Source: Magnaporthiopsis rhizophila
Taxonomy: Eukaryota > Ascomycota > Sordariomycetes > Magnaporthales > Magnaporthaceae
Direction of reading: 5' to 3'
Assembly (NCBI GenBank): GCA_003049465.1
Contig: PYSS01000044.1
Span: 186,001-250,000, forward strand
DNA length: 64,000 nt
Each line of letters begins with the position of its first letter. Position 1 is the stretch's first letter. The notes under the pieces were generated by a model, which was not told the DNA's origin, made no database searches, and saw only the letters and a list, made by a program, of their open reading frames with translations. Shown piece by piece: positions 20,918 to 31,684 of the stretch. The position numbers were made by a program, and so were the translations under genes.

Positions 20918-21097
20918 GGACAATTCGAGGACGGGCACCCGTTCCTGAGCTTGCGGCCGAGGACTTGGGCCTTCTCGAAATTGATGGTGGAGCTATGGAG
21001 ACTTCAACTCGGCCCCGACGTGATCTCCAACTTTGGTTTCGCGGCCATCGACGACGGCGGCTCCATGCTCTTACAGCAGATAGGGAACAAGATGTAA
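20918..21097 (+). pseudogene. C-terminal relic of an unidentified protein
   Basis: One frame reads 59 protein-like residues to TAA at 21095-21097, including GGQFEDGHPFLSLRPRTW, KLMVELWRLQLGPDVISN and FGFAAIDDGGSMLLQQIGNKM. The amino-acid balance is that of a folded enzyme, but no start, upstream exon or family could be assigned. Confidence 0.35.
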
Positions 21098-21379
21098 TGG
21101 ATGGTATACTGGACAAATACTGCAAGATGTATCAAGGCATGTAGGGCAGGATAAAGGTTAACAGCAAAAGCAGTCGATAAAGTGGGTTGCAGGCCAAAGG
21201 CCGGCCCTACGATAGTCGGCTATCTAGTTCGGTCGTGACTGCTGCGGGCCCTCCTGGCCGCTGCAGTCAGTGGCCCTACTGGCCGTGACAAGATGGAAGT
21301 GAACCATCAAAGGACGGCGGCAGTTTAGACCATGGCTAATTAGAGCTCCTACCACGCAGCGGGTCACACGGACGGAAAC

Positions 21380-23050
21380 CTATTTGTTCCAGACACTCTC
21401 GAGCCCCATGACGGCGACGCGGACCTTTGCGTTTGGCGAGAGGCCTCCAACCTGCACGTGGAGCACCGACAGCGGCGCCGCCGGGAAGTAAAGCGCGGTG
21501 GCGGCGTGCACGCCGCGGTCGACAAAGACCTCGAGGATGCTGCGGTCCGCGACGGCCTGGACTCGCCACGCCGGCGCGCCGGCCGTCGTGTTCCACACGT
21601 CTGACGCGGCGAACTTGTCGGTGAAGAAGACGTTGTCCTGGAACAGCGCCCGCGCCTCGCCGCGGTCGATCCAGAAGGGCGTGTCGCCGGTAAACACGAA
21701 GCCCCACCGCAGCCGCTCGCCCGTCGATGGCGACGACAGCGAGAAGGTGATGTATGCGTCTGGCGCCAGCTTGGCCGCCTCCAGCCCCGTCACGTTGGTG
21801 TCGACGTAGTACGACCCGGAGTTCCACGCGCCGAGGTCCATCGTCTTGCCAGCGGAACCGCTGCCGTCGAAATCCCAACTTCCCAGCTCCGCCGTTCCAC
21901 CACCCCCCGGCACCAGGGGGGCGAGCCCGGCGTGCACCTCGTTGACCACGACCCACCCGACGCGCTCGGCCCTGGCGAGGTAGTTATCGCGCGGCAGCGT
22001 GAGCCCGCCGCGCCACCCCTCGAGCTGGCCCGTGGGCACGGTGTTGGCGTACTGCCAGTTGGACGCCCAGCCCATGCTGACGGCGTTTTCGCCCTCGGGC
22101 ACGCCGTAAAAGTACTGCGCGGCGTAGTTGTCCTTTGCAAATTCGGCCAGCCGCGCCGCGCCGTCCCACGGTGTGAAGTGCGTGCCGTTGAAGTCCCCGG
22201 GAAAATACTGCGTGGCCGATCCGCCCAGCGGCGCGCCGGGCTGCACGGACACGACCATGACGTACGCCTGGCCCACGACGCGGCCACCGACGGCGTCGCG
22301 TACCGGCATCTTCACCAGGTTCGGGCACTCCCACTGCGCGCCCAGGAGGCCGTGGCGCGAAAAGTTGGACGCGTGCGTCCACTCGCGCATGTTGGGGCTC
22401 GTGTAGATGCCGACGGTGAACTCTTGCGTGTACGCGAGCACCATGACCCAGCGGTCCTCGTGCCAAATAACTTTCGGGTCGCGGAAGTGCGGCATCGTGC
22501 TGTCGATGACCGGGTTCCCGTCGTAGTGCCAGAACGAGTAGCCGCCGTCCAGCGAGTACGCGATGGACTGCGTCTGCGGCCCCGCCGCGCCGTCCGCGTT
22601 GGACCTGGCCAGCGTGAACATGGCGATCACGCCGTCGTCGCGGCCGGGGAAGAAGCCCGACGTGTTGTTCGGGTCCGTCACGACGCTCCCGGAGAAGACG
22701 TACGTGCGGTCCTCGGGCGGGAAGATGGCGATGGGCTGGTTTTCCCAGTGGTACAGATCCCTGCTCGTCGCGTGGCCCCAGTGCTGGTTGCCGGCCCAGA
22801 GCCCGGTGGGGTTGTACTGGTAGTAGGCGTGCCAGACCCCCTTCGCGTCCAGGAACAGGCCGTTCGGGTCGTTCATGAAGTTCTGCGGCGCCGAGAAGTG
22901 CACCTGCGGCCGCAGGGCGCCCGTGTAGTTGCCCGTGACCGGCTGCAGCGCGGAGCCTGTGGAAGTGGAGGCATTGTTGTACACCGAGAGCGCAGACGAT
23001 GCCGCCGCGAACGTGACGGCGAGGGCAGCAATTTCGCGTAGAGGTGGCAT
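21380..23050 (-). CDS. secreted GH32 beta-fructofuranosidase/inulinase (556 aa)
   Basis: This is an intronless gene. A signal peptide (about residues 1-20) precedes the five-bladed propeller. The GH32 catalytic triad is visible: nucleophile Asp61 in NFMNDPNGL, Asp191 in HFRDPK (transition-state stabiliser) and acid/base Glu241 in WECPNL. WGHATSRDLYHWENQP and YVFSGSVV are further family blocks. The C-terminal beta-sandwich is present, including RSILEVFVDRGVHAATALYFP. The enzyme releases fructose from sucrose, inulin or levan outside the cell. Exo-inulinase and invertase cannot be separated by eye. Several NxS/T glycosylation sites occur. It is divergent, over 516 bp, from the inactivated debranching-type glycosidase gene. 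The start chosen is the ATG immediately before the signal peptide; an upstream extension has no secretory character. Confidence 0.93.
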   Translation of the reverse strand: MPPLREIAALAVTFAAASSALSVYNNASTSTGSALQPVTGNYTGALRPQVHFSAPQNFMNDPNGLFLDAKGVWHAYYQYNPTGLWAGNQHWGHATSRDLYHWENQPIAIFPPEDRTYVFSGSVVTDPNNTSGFFPGRDDGVIAMFTLARSNADGAAGPQTQSIAYSLDGGYSFWHYDGNPVIDSTMPHFRDPKVIWHEDRWVMVLAYTQEFTVGIYTSPNMREWTHASNFSRHGLLGAQWECPNLVKMPVRDAVGGRVVGQAYVMVVSVQPGAPLGGSATQYFPGDFNGTHFTPWDGAARLAEFAKDNYAAQYFYGVPEGENAVSMGWASNWQYANTVPTGQLEGWRGGLTLPRDNYLARAERVGWVVVNEVHAGLAPLVPGGGGTAELGSWDFDGSGSAGKTMDLGAWNSGSYYVDTNVTGLEAAKLAPDAYITFSLSSPSTGERLRWGFVFTGDTPFWIDRGEARALFQDNVFFTDKFAASDVWNTTAGAPAWRVQAVADRSILEVFVDRGVHAATALYFPAAPLSVLHVQVGGLSPNAKVRVAVMGLESVWNK

Positions 23051-23566
23051 GCTGGATCGATAGCTGCTGAAGGTTTTACCACGTAATCGACGGATTGGAT
23101 TTCGTAGGTTTCCCTGTGTTGCTTGGATGTTCGTGAGATAGCGAACACGCATTAGCTTAACCCGTCCACCTGAACCCCGACATAGACATGGTTGTACTGT
23201 TGGCATGGGTATAAGACGAGTGCGGGGAAGCGACAGGCCGAGCCCTATCCGGCCGGGCTCCGTACCGGGTCTCCGGCCGGACGTCGGGGGTTTTGTGTCC
23301 ACCCACCTACCTATTTCGGACCGTTTCCCCGCATCACCGACTCGTTACCAGCATCCACAGGATGCGAAACGGGCCGACTTCGGCCTCACGCCGTTTGGAC
23401 TCCACGGCTGCCTACCGACTGCTACGCTGCTCGGAGTGCCTGCAGCGAGGGGTCCGATGTGCACTAGGCCAGAATGACAACAATAGATATTAAAGACGTA
23501 GCGACCGGGCAGCTTCAAGCCACGGCCTGTGCCAAAACATCTCAAGGGTCCCGGCCGACACGAACA
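23051..23566. other. divergent promoter between GH32 and the debranching-type gene
   Basis: This 516-bp spacer is shared by two carbohydrate-active genes transcribed outward. No clear TATA or palindromic element was seen. Confidence 0.5.
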
Positions 23567-26052
23567 ATGGCGAACAACAAGATGCGTGCTGCCGTCCGCT
23601 GCCTGCTGGCGGTAATGATTCCGGCCTTGTTGCAGCCAGCAAAGAGCGCGGCCCTCCAGAGCTGACAAGACGAAGCCTGCCCCGACGTCGTTGACAATCT
23701 TCGCCTGGCCTCGGGGCCGTTCGAGAACTACTTCCTCTCCGACTGCCACTCGGCCGGCCACGTGGTACTGACTTTGCCCGCCAGCGGCCCCCGGTTCGCC
23801 AGCATTGGAGCACGCGTCATCTTCGCGTGGCCCGCGGGCAACAGCGGCATCCTTGCCAAGTTCGTCCCCGGCGGCAACGTCACCGGCAACCTGGGCATTC
23901 GGCTTGTCAACTCCACCGTCGGATCTCCACTCGGCGCGGTATATGAACCGGCTGCTTCTGGCTCATCATCGCCGCCGACGGTCGGCATCAGCACGCAGAT
24001 CGAGTTCAACTCGTCCGCCACCATCGCCACCGCCATCCTCGGCAGCGTCAGGACAATCAGAGACTTCGTCGAAGGCGGCAGGACCCTCCAGCCCAAGATC
24101 CAAGATGCCATTGTCTACCAAAACTTGCCGAATGGAGGCGCCAGGCTGCGCCGGACGTGGTTCGACAACGTCACCGTCGCGACGCTGGACTTCAGCCCGG
24201 TGTCTGGACAAAGGGTGAGCGTCGTGGGCAAGCAAGTCACGCTCGAAGCGGGGATGTATGTCATGACCGGATCTTCCAACTATCCCCAGCTTCGGGGGTT
24301 CGGTCCACGGGACGTGCTCAGGCCGGGAGCGGTCAATTCCACCACCGGTGCGGACTCGGCTCAACTACAGTCGCTCACCTTCCTCTCCTACAAGAGCAAG
24401 CTGCTGGCAGGAACGTGGCGGTTTCTGACCTACTTTGGCCGGGACTCCATGATCTCTGCGTTGCTGTTGCAACCCGTCCTCGGCGAAGGCGACGGCAGCG
24501 CTATCGAAGCCGTGCTCGGCTCCGTCTTGGACCGCGTGGACAGCAGAGACGGCTCAGTCTGCCACGAGGAAGTCGTCGGGTTTGTCCTCACTCGGGCCGG
24601 AAAGGGAAAAAAGGAGTTTATAGAAATTCGCTGACAAGGTTTGGCGGCAGTGACTACGCGACCTGGTCAAACCTGCAGAGAAATATCAACAGCACAGAAC
24701 CCCAGTGCGACTACGCAATGGTGCGCTCGTTTCCCTCCCCTTCATTATTTCTGATTGCTAATCTAGGAGCGAGAGCCAGGTTGATACGGCATATTTCCTT
24801 CCTATTCTTATGGAAAAGTACTTGGTGCAGTCGAGCGTGGGAGCCGGCAGGGCCAAGGTCTTCCTGGCAACGAAAGTCACTTTTTTCGCCAAGGACGGGG
24901 CGGCCGGGGTGACGTACAGCGACATGGCGCTGCGCGTCGCCGAGCAGATAATGGCCAACACGGCCGCCTTCGCGTCCGAGCCCATTGTGGAAAACCTGAT
25001 TCGTCTAAAGGCCGGCGTGCCCGTCGGCAAGTGGCGAGACAGCCACACCGGGCTCGGGGGCGGCCGCGTCCCGTTCGACGTGAACACGGCCCTCGCCCCC
25101 GCGGCCCTGAGGGCCATCGCGTCCCTCGCCCGGGCGGGACTGTTTCCCCCGGAACGATCGGCCCTGTGGGCCAGGCTGGCCGACGAGTACGCGGCCGCTT
25201 GGGAGGACAAGACGCTGCCGTTCTTCGACGTGTCCATCCCCGAGGCCGCGGCCAAGGAGCTCGTCGCCGGCTAATCGCGCGCGGCTTGGTTCTCCGGGCC
25301 CAACCAGACCGATTCGATCGAGGGAGACGTCGGCTTCCCGGCCATCGCGCTGGAGGGCGACCGAGGCGTCCGCAAGGTCCAGGTCATGCACACCAACACG
25401 GCCTTCCGCCTGTTCCTGGTCAACGGCACCGACGACGCGCAGCTGTCGGCCCTGCTGGACGACACGGCCAAGTCCATCCTCCGCACCTTCCCGGCCGGCC
25501 TCATGACCGATGTGGGCATCGTGGTGGCGAACCCGGCTTTTGGCCAAGGGGACACTGCCTGGTACGCCTCGACCTGGACCACCAAGGATTACCACGGGAC
25601 TGTCGTGGTAAGTACCTAACCTAACCTAACCTAACCTAACCTAACCTAAACCTATTCAGTCTCCCTTATCGCCACCGTGGATAAACATTGGACTGGCCTG
25701 ACGGAACTTTTGTGTGTGCAAAAATAAATAGTGGAGCTTCCAGCTGGCCATGATGGCGCGCGGGCTCGAGTTGCAGCTTTCGCGGTGCGGCGGCCTCGCC
25801 GGCAGTCCCGCCTTCTGCAGCGACGAACTCGTGATGGGCAACCTGCACAAGGCTTACAACAAGCTGTGGGACTCGATCGACGCCAACAGGAACCACCTGA
25901 GCGGCGAGGTCTGGTCGTGGGCGTACGGCAACGGCAAGTTCAACTTTGTCGACCTCGGTGCCCTGAGCAGCACCGAGTCGGATATTGTGCAGCTCTGGAG
26001 CTTGACGTTCCTGGCGGTGACTAGGAATGCCAAGTTCACGGGTCGTTTCTGA
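23567..26052 (+). pseudogene. secreted debranching-type six-hairpin glycosidase, two nonsense codons
   Basis: There are four exons: 23567-24579, 24651-24720, 24780-25607 and 25732-26052. Phases close exactly over 744 codons. The N-terminus is a signal peptide. Recognisable blocks are GPFENYFLSDCHSAGHVVLT, LAGTWRFLTYFGRDSMISALLLQPV, CHEEVVGDYATW (across intron 1), MVDTAYFLPILMEKYL (intron 2) and YHGTVVWSFQLAMMARGLE (intron 3). This is the pattern of fungal proteins usually annotated glycogen-debranching-like (alpha/alpha six-hairpin fold, alpha-1,6-glucosidase type). Frame and splice sites are intact, but TGA at 23663-23665 (codon 33) and TAA at 25272-25274 interrupt it. The second could derive from CAA by one C-to-T change, the first from CGA. 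Enzyme specificity is inferred from family resemblance only. Readthrough or sequencing error are alternatives. Confidence 0.78.
25615..25645 (+). repeat. (CCTAA)6 tandem repeat inside an intron
   Basis: Six uninterrupted CCTAA units start seven bases after the GTAAGT donor of intron 3 in the debranching-type gene. The unit is the complement of TTAGG, one base short of the fungal telomere unit. Each junction creates a CTAAC, the branch-point consensus. Confidence 0.85.
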
Positions 26053-26601
26053 ACGGCATGCTGTCCCAGGGGGTAGGGTTACGAAGTTTTATTGCATATC
26101 TTTTTTCGCTGTTGGAAAGGTAGCTAGGTTGTGAAAACGGCGGGGGTGCACGGACTTTGGAAAGCAATCGTAGTCGGGTTTCTGTCAATATTCATGCCAT
26201 GTGACGCCCAAACTAACCTTGTCCCTTTTTTACATGTGAGATGTGCATGCAGGGCGAGGGCTCCTCCGGCTCTGCGGTGCTTATGGTGCCGGGTGTGCCG
26301 TGCAGTGGAGCTCAGGGGTAATCTTACCCGGGCGAGGCGCACGAAGGATCTTGATTCACTGGGAAAACCCGATATCTATGCGGGAAACAATGACTGCTAA
26401 AAGTATCAACAAGGAGGTAGGGTCGAGAAATCAGGTGCTTTCCTAGCTTGCCGTGTACCCGGGAAGGGGCTGCCTCCAGGTGTGATGGAATTCGGCCAAG
26501 AAAAAGAGAACCAAGCCTCCCAAGCCCTGGGGTATGCGCATAGCCAAAGATGAAAACTGCCCACCATTCGGCAAAGTTTCCCTGAGAAGACGCCATGACT
26601 C
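26053..26601. other. convergent intergenic spacer, nothing recognised
   Basis: This lies between the 3' ends of the debranching-type gene and ERG24. No element was seen. Confidence 0.5.
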
Positions 26602-28219
26602 TCAGTAGACATAAGGCAGGATCCTCCACGGCACGGCCTTCTTGTACTTGACCCAGTCGTCGCCGTACTTTTCGGCACAGGCGGCATCGTCACGGCCTTC
26701 GCGGTGGATGAGGAGGACGGCAAAGTAGAGGACGTAAAAATACGTAAACACCATGCCCCAGCCCCTGGCGGCGTCCTGCACAACCTCGCGCCCGTCCAGC
26801 ATGGTCGCGCCAGCGCCGGCAAAGGCCACGCCTCCGGGGAGGATGAGGTAGCCGGCGATGCCGGTGGGGAGGCTGAAGGGCGAGGCCTGCAGCCAGTCGC
26901 CAAAGTAGTTGATGTGGCGGGAGCGCCCCCACCAGCCGGCGGTGAGCAGACGGGTGCCGCGCTTGGTCTGGATGTAGGACATGCCCTTGACGCTGGGGTC
27001 GTCGGGCTTGGTGCGGAACACGTTCTTTTGAGTGTTGGCGGCGCGGAAGATGTAGAGCCCCAGCAGGAAGACGGCCGTGACGCCGACGACGCCGGGGACG
27101 CCCAGGTGGACCGGGTAGACGGACAGGTAGCGACACTGGGTCGAGTACAGGAACGGCACCCAGACGATGTCGCCAAAGGTCAGCATGTAGCCGAGGCCAT
27201 CGGTCGTGATGTCCATCATGGTCAGGATGCCCTGCTCGAGGTACTGGCCGTCGAGGACGTAAAAGGATTGGACGATGGCGGTGAAGACGATGCTGTCGGA
27301 CACGTAGCCGTATGTGCGGTACTGCTTGGCGATGAAGGCCAGGTCCATCAGGATCCAGCCGGTCAGGCCAGGACGCATCTCGAGGAAGGTCTTGATGTCA
27401 ATCTCGCCAAAGATGGGAAGCGTGACGCGGGGGTTCAGCTCGCGGCCAATATAGAAGTCGTAGATCAAGTTGCCAGTGTGGCCTCCCGCGGCGAGCTCGC
27501 GAAGCTCGGGGTCGCCCGGCTTGACGGAGAAACTTTTCACGTAAAGCCAGGTCGATATGACAAAGGCCAGGATGATGTTTCCGGTGAGCAGCTGCAGGTA
27601 GTTGTCCGAGATGAAGGTCCAGACGACAAAGTTGGCGCCCTGCAGGTACGTGCCAACGGCGCAGCCGATCAGATGGACGATGGTGGCGGAGAAGGCTGGG
27701 AGGCGTTAGCAGGTCTGTGCAGACATTTCAGCAGCTCATAGAGGCAGCGAGGCGACTCACCATTGAAGCGGTACTTGAGCGGGCGGCCAGACTCCTTGAG
27801 CTTGGTGCCGAGGACCTCCTGGGCCGGCAGGACGACGTGGAGGACCAGGCTCAAAAAGTAGTAGGCCAGCAGCCAGCCAGTGGCCTCCCAGCTGACGAAG
27901 CCGCGGAGGCCGTCGGCAGGCCAGGGAATCTCGGACTTGAGCTTGTCCCAGCTAAGCGTGCGCGGGCTCAGCAGCGACGGGACGGGGCAGCCCGTGACGT
28001 CGTTGCAGGCGAAGAAGAAGACCCACAGCAGGACGGGCAGGCCGAAAACGATGGCCGTGGCGCCGGGGCTGTTTGGTCCGCAGGGTCAGCAGCTGAAGTG
28101 AGGATGGAGTGCTGTGGCACTGGACCAGACTTCCACTGGAACGCGTCGCGTCTTTTGCGGGAAGCCTGGGGTTGGGGTACTTACGGGCCAGCAAACTCGT
28201 ATTTCACCTTTCCAGCCAT
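26602..28219 (-). CDS. erg24: delta(14)-sterol reductase (ERG24), 478 aa
   Basis: The exons are 28219-28185, 28068-27761 and 27695-26602. The introns (116 and 65 nt) are GT-AG, and the second has a GCTAAC branch point. The polytopic membrane protein has the ERG4/ERG24 signatures LTAGWWGRSRHINYFGDWLQA and, at the end, CAEKYGDDWVKYKKAVPWRILPYVY. Other landmarks are GATAIVFGLPVLLW in the first helix, GNLIYDFYIGRELNPR, and a DITTDGLGYMLTFGDIVWVPFLYSTQCRYL core. The enzyme reduces the C14-C15 double bond left by CYP51 in ergosterol synthesis at the ER, using NADPH, and is a target of morpholine fungicides. ERG24 is preferred over ERG4 because of the FYIGRELNPR and TQCRYL context and overall length. 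No lesions. Confidence 0.95.
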
Positions 28220-28703
28220 GATTGCCGCAGTGGATTGACGTGGACGAGAAGTCGCTCGTCCGTAGTAGATTGTTGGTGGTTCGCGCAATGGCGTTTGCAG
28301 AACAGACCGCCCTTCAAACCGACATCCTCATGGGTTTTTGTTTCCACATCGCAGAATTTGATGGCCTGGTCCGTGCTGTTGCTTGTCCAATTTCGAAGCT
28401 TCGATCCCCACATACTAAAACAGCCCAACCGGGATCTTGGAATCGGACATGCCAAGCCACTGGCCCCACGATCTGCGAGCGGGTCAACCGCGGTCGGGGC
28501 ATCAATCTCCCCGCCTGTGGCGGACAAGGGAGCTGGCAGATGGTCATTCCAATGCTGAAATGGATTTGCATTGTTCACAACGCGGTTACTACATCGATCC
28601 CAGGCATGTTCCTACAGTATTCCCATCCTGGACTCGCCAGCAGAATTACGAGGCGCCCCGAAAATGTTCCCCCGTTACAGCCTAAAAAGGCCGATTGGCA
28701 CCT
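28220..28703. other. upstream region of ERG24, nothing else recognised
   Basis: This spacer lies between the ERG24 start and the 3' end of the DUF4360 gene, both on the minus strand. No gene was found. Confidence 0.5.
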
Positions 28704-29520
28704 CTACTTGCACGGCCCGTCAACACGCAGGTGCCGTCCCCAGCTCTCAAACGGCGACGAGGCCGGGTCGCACTTCTCCCAGACCAGCGGCACCGTGGTG
28801 CGCAGGGCGGGCCCGTCGCCAGCACGGCCAAAGTAGCCCTGGCCGGCGGCGTCGGTGGCGTTGTCGAAGAAGAAGAAGGTCTGCATCGACAGCTGCGTCT
28901 TGCGCCGCTCGTCCGGGCCCGCAAAGCACGGCGACCACAGCCGGTTCGGCTCGGCCCGGGCCACGACGAGGTTAAAATCGGAGTCGACGTCGCTGTTGTC
29001 GGCCCAGTCGAGCTTTTTGTTGAAGGTGCCCTGCGTTGTTGTTGTTGCTGTCAGCTCGGTGAAGGATAATATGCAATCGAAGTCAACAGGCAAAACTTAC
29101 AAAATACCCCGAGTTGACGCTCCACTTAAAGTTGGCCACTCCCTCCTGCGCGTTCACGACATGGCTGTTGGTGATACCGAGGCTGAACTGCGTCGACACG
29201 TCGGCCGCGCCCGCCGCCAGCCGCACGTGCCCCTCGTGCCGCACCTGGTCGACGGCGAAGCGCCAGCCGTCGGGCACGGCGCCCAGGTCCAGCAGCGCCA
29301 CGCACGCCGCCGGCCGCGACGCCGCCGTGCCCATGGCGTAGTAGTCGACCGTCATGGCGCTCGCCGTCAGGCCCAGCCGCAGCGTCTCGGCCGCCGGGCA
29401 GCCGCTCGAGTACGACGCGCTGATGCTGGCCAGATGGAACCCGTCGGCCGGCTGCGCCTGCGCCGCCGCGAGTTGCAGCAGCGAGGCGGCGGCGGAGGCG
29501 GCTGTGAGGGCGAAGCGCAT
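28704..29520 (-). CDS. secreted DUF4360-family protein (248 aa)
   Basis: The exons are 29520-29101 and 29030-28704, with a 70-nt GT-AG intron and a GAGCTGAC branch region. A signal peptide (about residues 1-20) is followed by the DUF4360 outline: ISASYSSGCP near the N-terminus, a central CVALLDLGAVPDGWRFAV strand pair, RLAAGAADVSTQFSLGI, then LWSPCF, LSMQTFFFFDN, and a final LVWEKCD. The family consists of secreted fungal proteins of unknown function with conserved cysteine pairs. Length matches typical members. Its nearest neighbour, ERG24, lies 485 bp away and is functionally unrelated. Confidence 0.85.
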
Positions 29521-31684
29521 TTTGCTTTGATTGGGGTGGATGGAGTGGGACCGGTTGATGGGCGAGGGGTTGGCGATGTCAGAGACGAGGGGCTGGCTGG
29601 GCCGTTGCTTCTTCTCTTTCAAAACGGCCAGCTCGGGTTCGATCACGATGCCTTTAATACCCGTAGAGTCTCTTCGTATCCATATGCTCTGCCACCAGAC
29701 ACATCCCAGTATGCCGTCTGTCTGCCGTCTACCGTCCCCATCCCCAGAAACACGCTCCCTTGTCGACAGCGTTCCGAACTCCTCGGTGAGCGTTCGTCCG
29801 TTTCCTGCAGAGCAATATCCTTTCCATACGACCTGGCCAATGAACGAATCCCCCTGCCGCGGGGTGTTTTCCAGCCGCTGCCAATGATCCGTGGTTGCAC
29901 CCACCAACGCGGGTCGGAGAATAGACAGTCATGGGTGTTTTTTTTTCGGCCCCGGTGTGCGGTTTGGGAACTCGTTCCCTCGGGACTACACCTTGCGATG
30001 CGCGCCTCGCCTGGACCAAAAAGGTCGGGCCTGCAGGCTGTCTGCACGAGCGGCTCGCGGAACCATGCAGGTTAATATCGAAAAAGGGTGTTAAGACTCT
30101 GCGGGGTTCGTGAAACACACCTTGGCCATCTCCATGTGTAAGCCACCAATCTTGGCCACCCCTTCGCTCCTTCGCCCTTTCCGCCTCGAATGTTGAGTCG
30201 AGATGCGGAAGGCGGAGGACGTCAGCCCGCTTGGCTTTTTGGAGCCGGCGCCACAAAACGCAAGGGGAGGTAAACGGTGCGGATGAGGCTTGGCGAGGGG
30301 GTGTGTGCCGGATGCCTCTGAACGAACGATGACGATCGTCGATCGCTAGCTGCATGGCTGTCAGTTCAGCAGTAATCAGCGGCCCAACACCACTCCGAAG
30401 GCATCCAAATCCTGAACCACGGTACAAACTAACGAGCCCAGCCACCATTTCTTCCATCTCCCGATTCCGTAGGCGCAAGATGTCTTCTCCCGCGTTTGGC
30501 CGCCTCCGGAGCCTCGCAGCGCCGAAAGCCCTCGTCGGCTGCAAAATCCCTAAGCGATTCTCGCTGCAAGTTGTCGTCGGAGCTTCCACACGCGTCGGGG
30601 AGCGTGGAACTCCGGGGTCCGGCAGACAGACCATGGTGTCAATGGCAATCCCGAGTCTAGACCGCAGTCGTGTGGAAAGCACTGGGCATCATGCTCCACG
30701 CTCCACGCTCGATTGCGACCGTACCTCCGCACCTGTACGAATGTACTGGTTCACGGTGAGAGGTTGTTCTCGGCGGCTGGTACTGCATGCCATGGCTGAC
30801 ACCCAGGTTGCCTATCGGAATATCGGAGGGCGGCCATGGGAAAAATACATTCTCGTCGCCTGCAGCGTCTGCCATCTCCGCGAAAGGGTGTGAGCAGACG
30901 GATATCCGTCGAGCTAACGTCTTTTCGTCGGGCCGCGTCCATCTGGCCCGGGATGGAGAAAGAGGCCGTCGGCCCAGGCTACCGCTCCACGTCCAGTTGC
31001 GGCTCCGTCAACGGCTTCGATGGTCCGGAAGGACGGCAAGCATCTGGACGCCAGTCCGAGCTCGAGAGCCTACTATGAGCTCCAAAGCGCGCGGCCGGCA
31101 GGGAGACCAGCCCTTGTGTCGATGGATAGAAAAACAGGACCAACCTCGACACCCTCCAAGAGAACATCCCTGGTCCCGACACCGGAATTGTCTCACCGGC
31201 GACACAGACTCGGCTGAAATCACGAACTTCTCCAAAAACGCCCATCTTCTTATGCATAGGCCCGGGGTAGCGGCAGAATCTAGGCGGCGAAAGGAAAATC
31301 ACTTCCACGGTTCCACCAACGAGCCATCAAGGACAGATCCACTAGGCCGCGCCATCAATCACCGGCCTCCGGGACCGGAAGCACTAATCTTTCCGACACT
31401 TGGACCCAACCGTTTTTCCATTCCAGGCTGCGACTTTATCTACGGAGCTAGACGCTAGGTCCCGTTTGCTCGTCTTCCCAGTAGATGGTGGCATGGTTTA
31501 GGGGCACAAAATCTCTGCATTCGTGTTGCTTCGGGTTGGTTCATAAGCTTACGACAAGGAAAAGTCTGTCGTCACCCAACCTTCCCAGACAGACGGGGCT
31601 TTGCCAAAGACAAACAAACAAAACAAGGCTTTTGTTTTCCCCAATCCCCATTCCCTTCCATTAACATTGTCTACCCACCTTGAA
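29521..31684. other. no supported gene
   Basis: This is more than 2 kb with long but uncharacteristic open frames on both strands, rich in Arg/Pro/Ser and lacking start context, domains or compatible introns. A short protein-like frame (about 31020-31217, plus, containing DASPSSRAYYELQSARPAG) may be debris of a membrane protein tail. Confidence is too low for a gene call. Confidence 0.45.

Noticed and set aside
21932..23041. 369-codon open frame antisense to the GH32 gene
   Set aside because: The opposite strand encodes a complete GH32 enzyme with its catalytic triad; the antisense frame has a random Arg/Val/His-rich composition.
25615..25645. interstitial telomere
   Set aside because: The unit is CCTAA, not the CCCTAA of fungal telomeres, only six copies, and it lies within an intron; a microsatellite is simpler.
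26704..27741. 345-codon open frame antisense to ERG24
   Set aside because: Low-complexity Asp/Gly/Val composition forced by the codon usage of the sterol reductase on the other strand.
28855..30075. 406-codon open frame overlapping the DUF4360 gene in antisense
   Set aside because: It covers a real secreted-protein gene on the minus strand and extends into featureless DNA; no domain or signal peptide.
29729..30682. 317-codon open frame on the minus strand
   Set aside because: Arg/Pro/Thr-rich, no known motif, competing open frame on the plus strand, and no promoter or splice support. Probably chance in GC-rich DNA.
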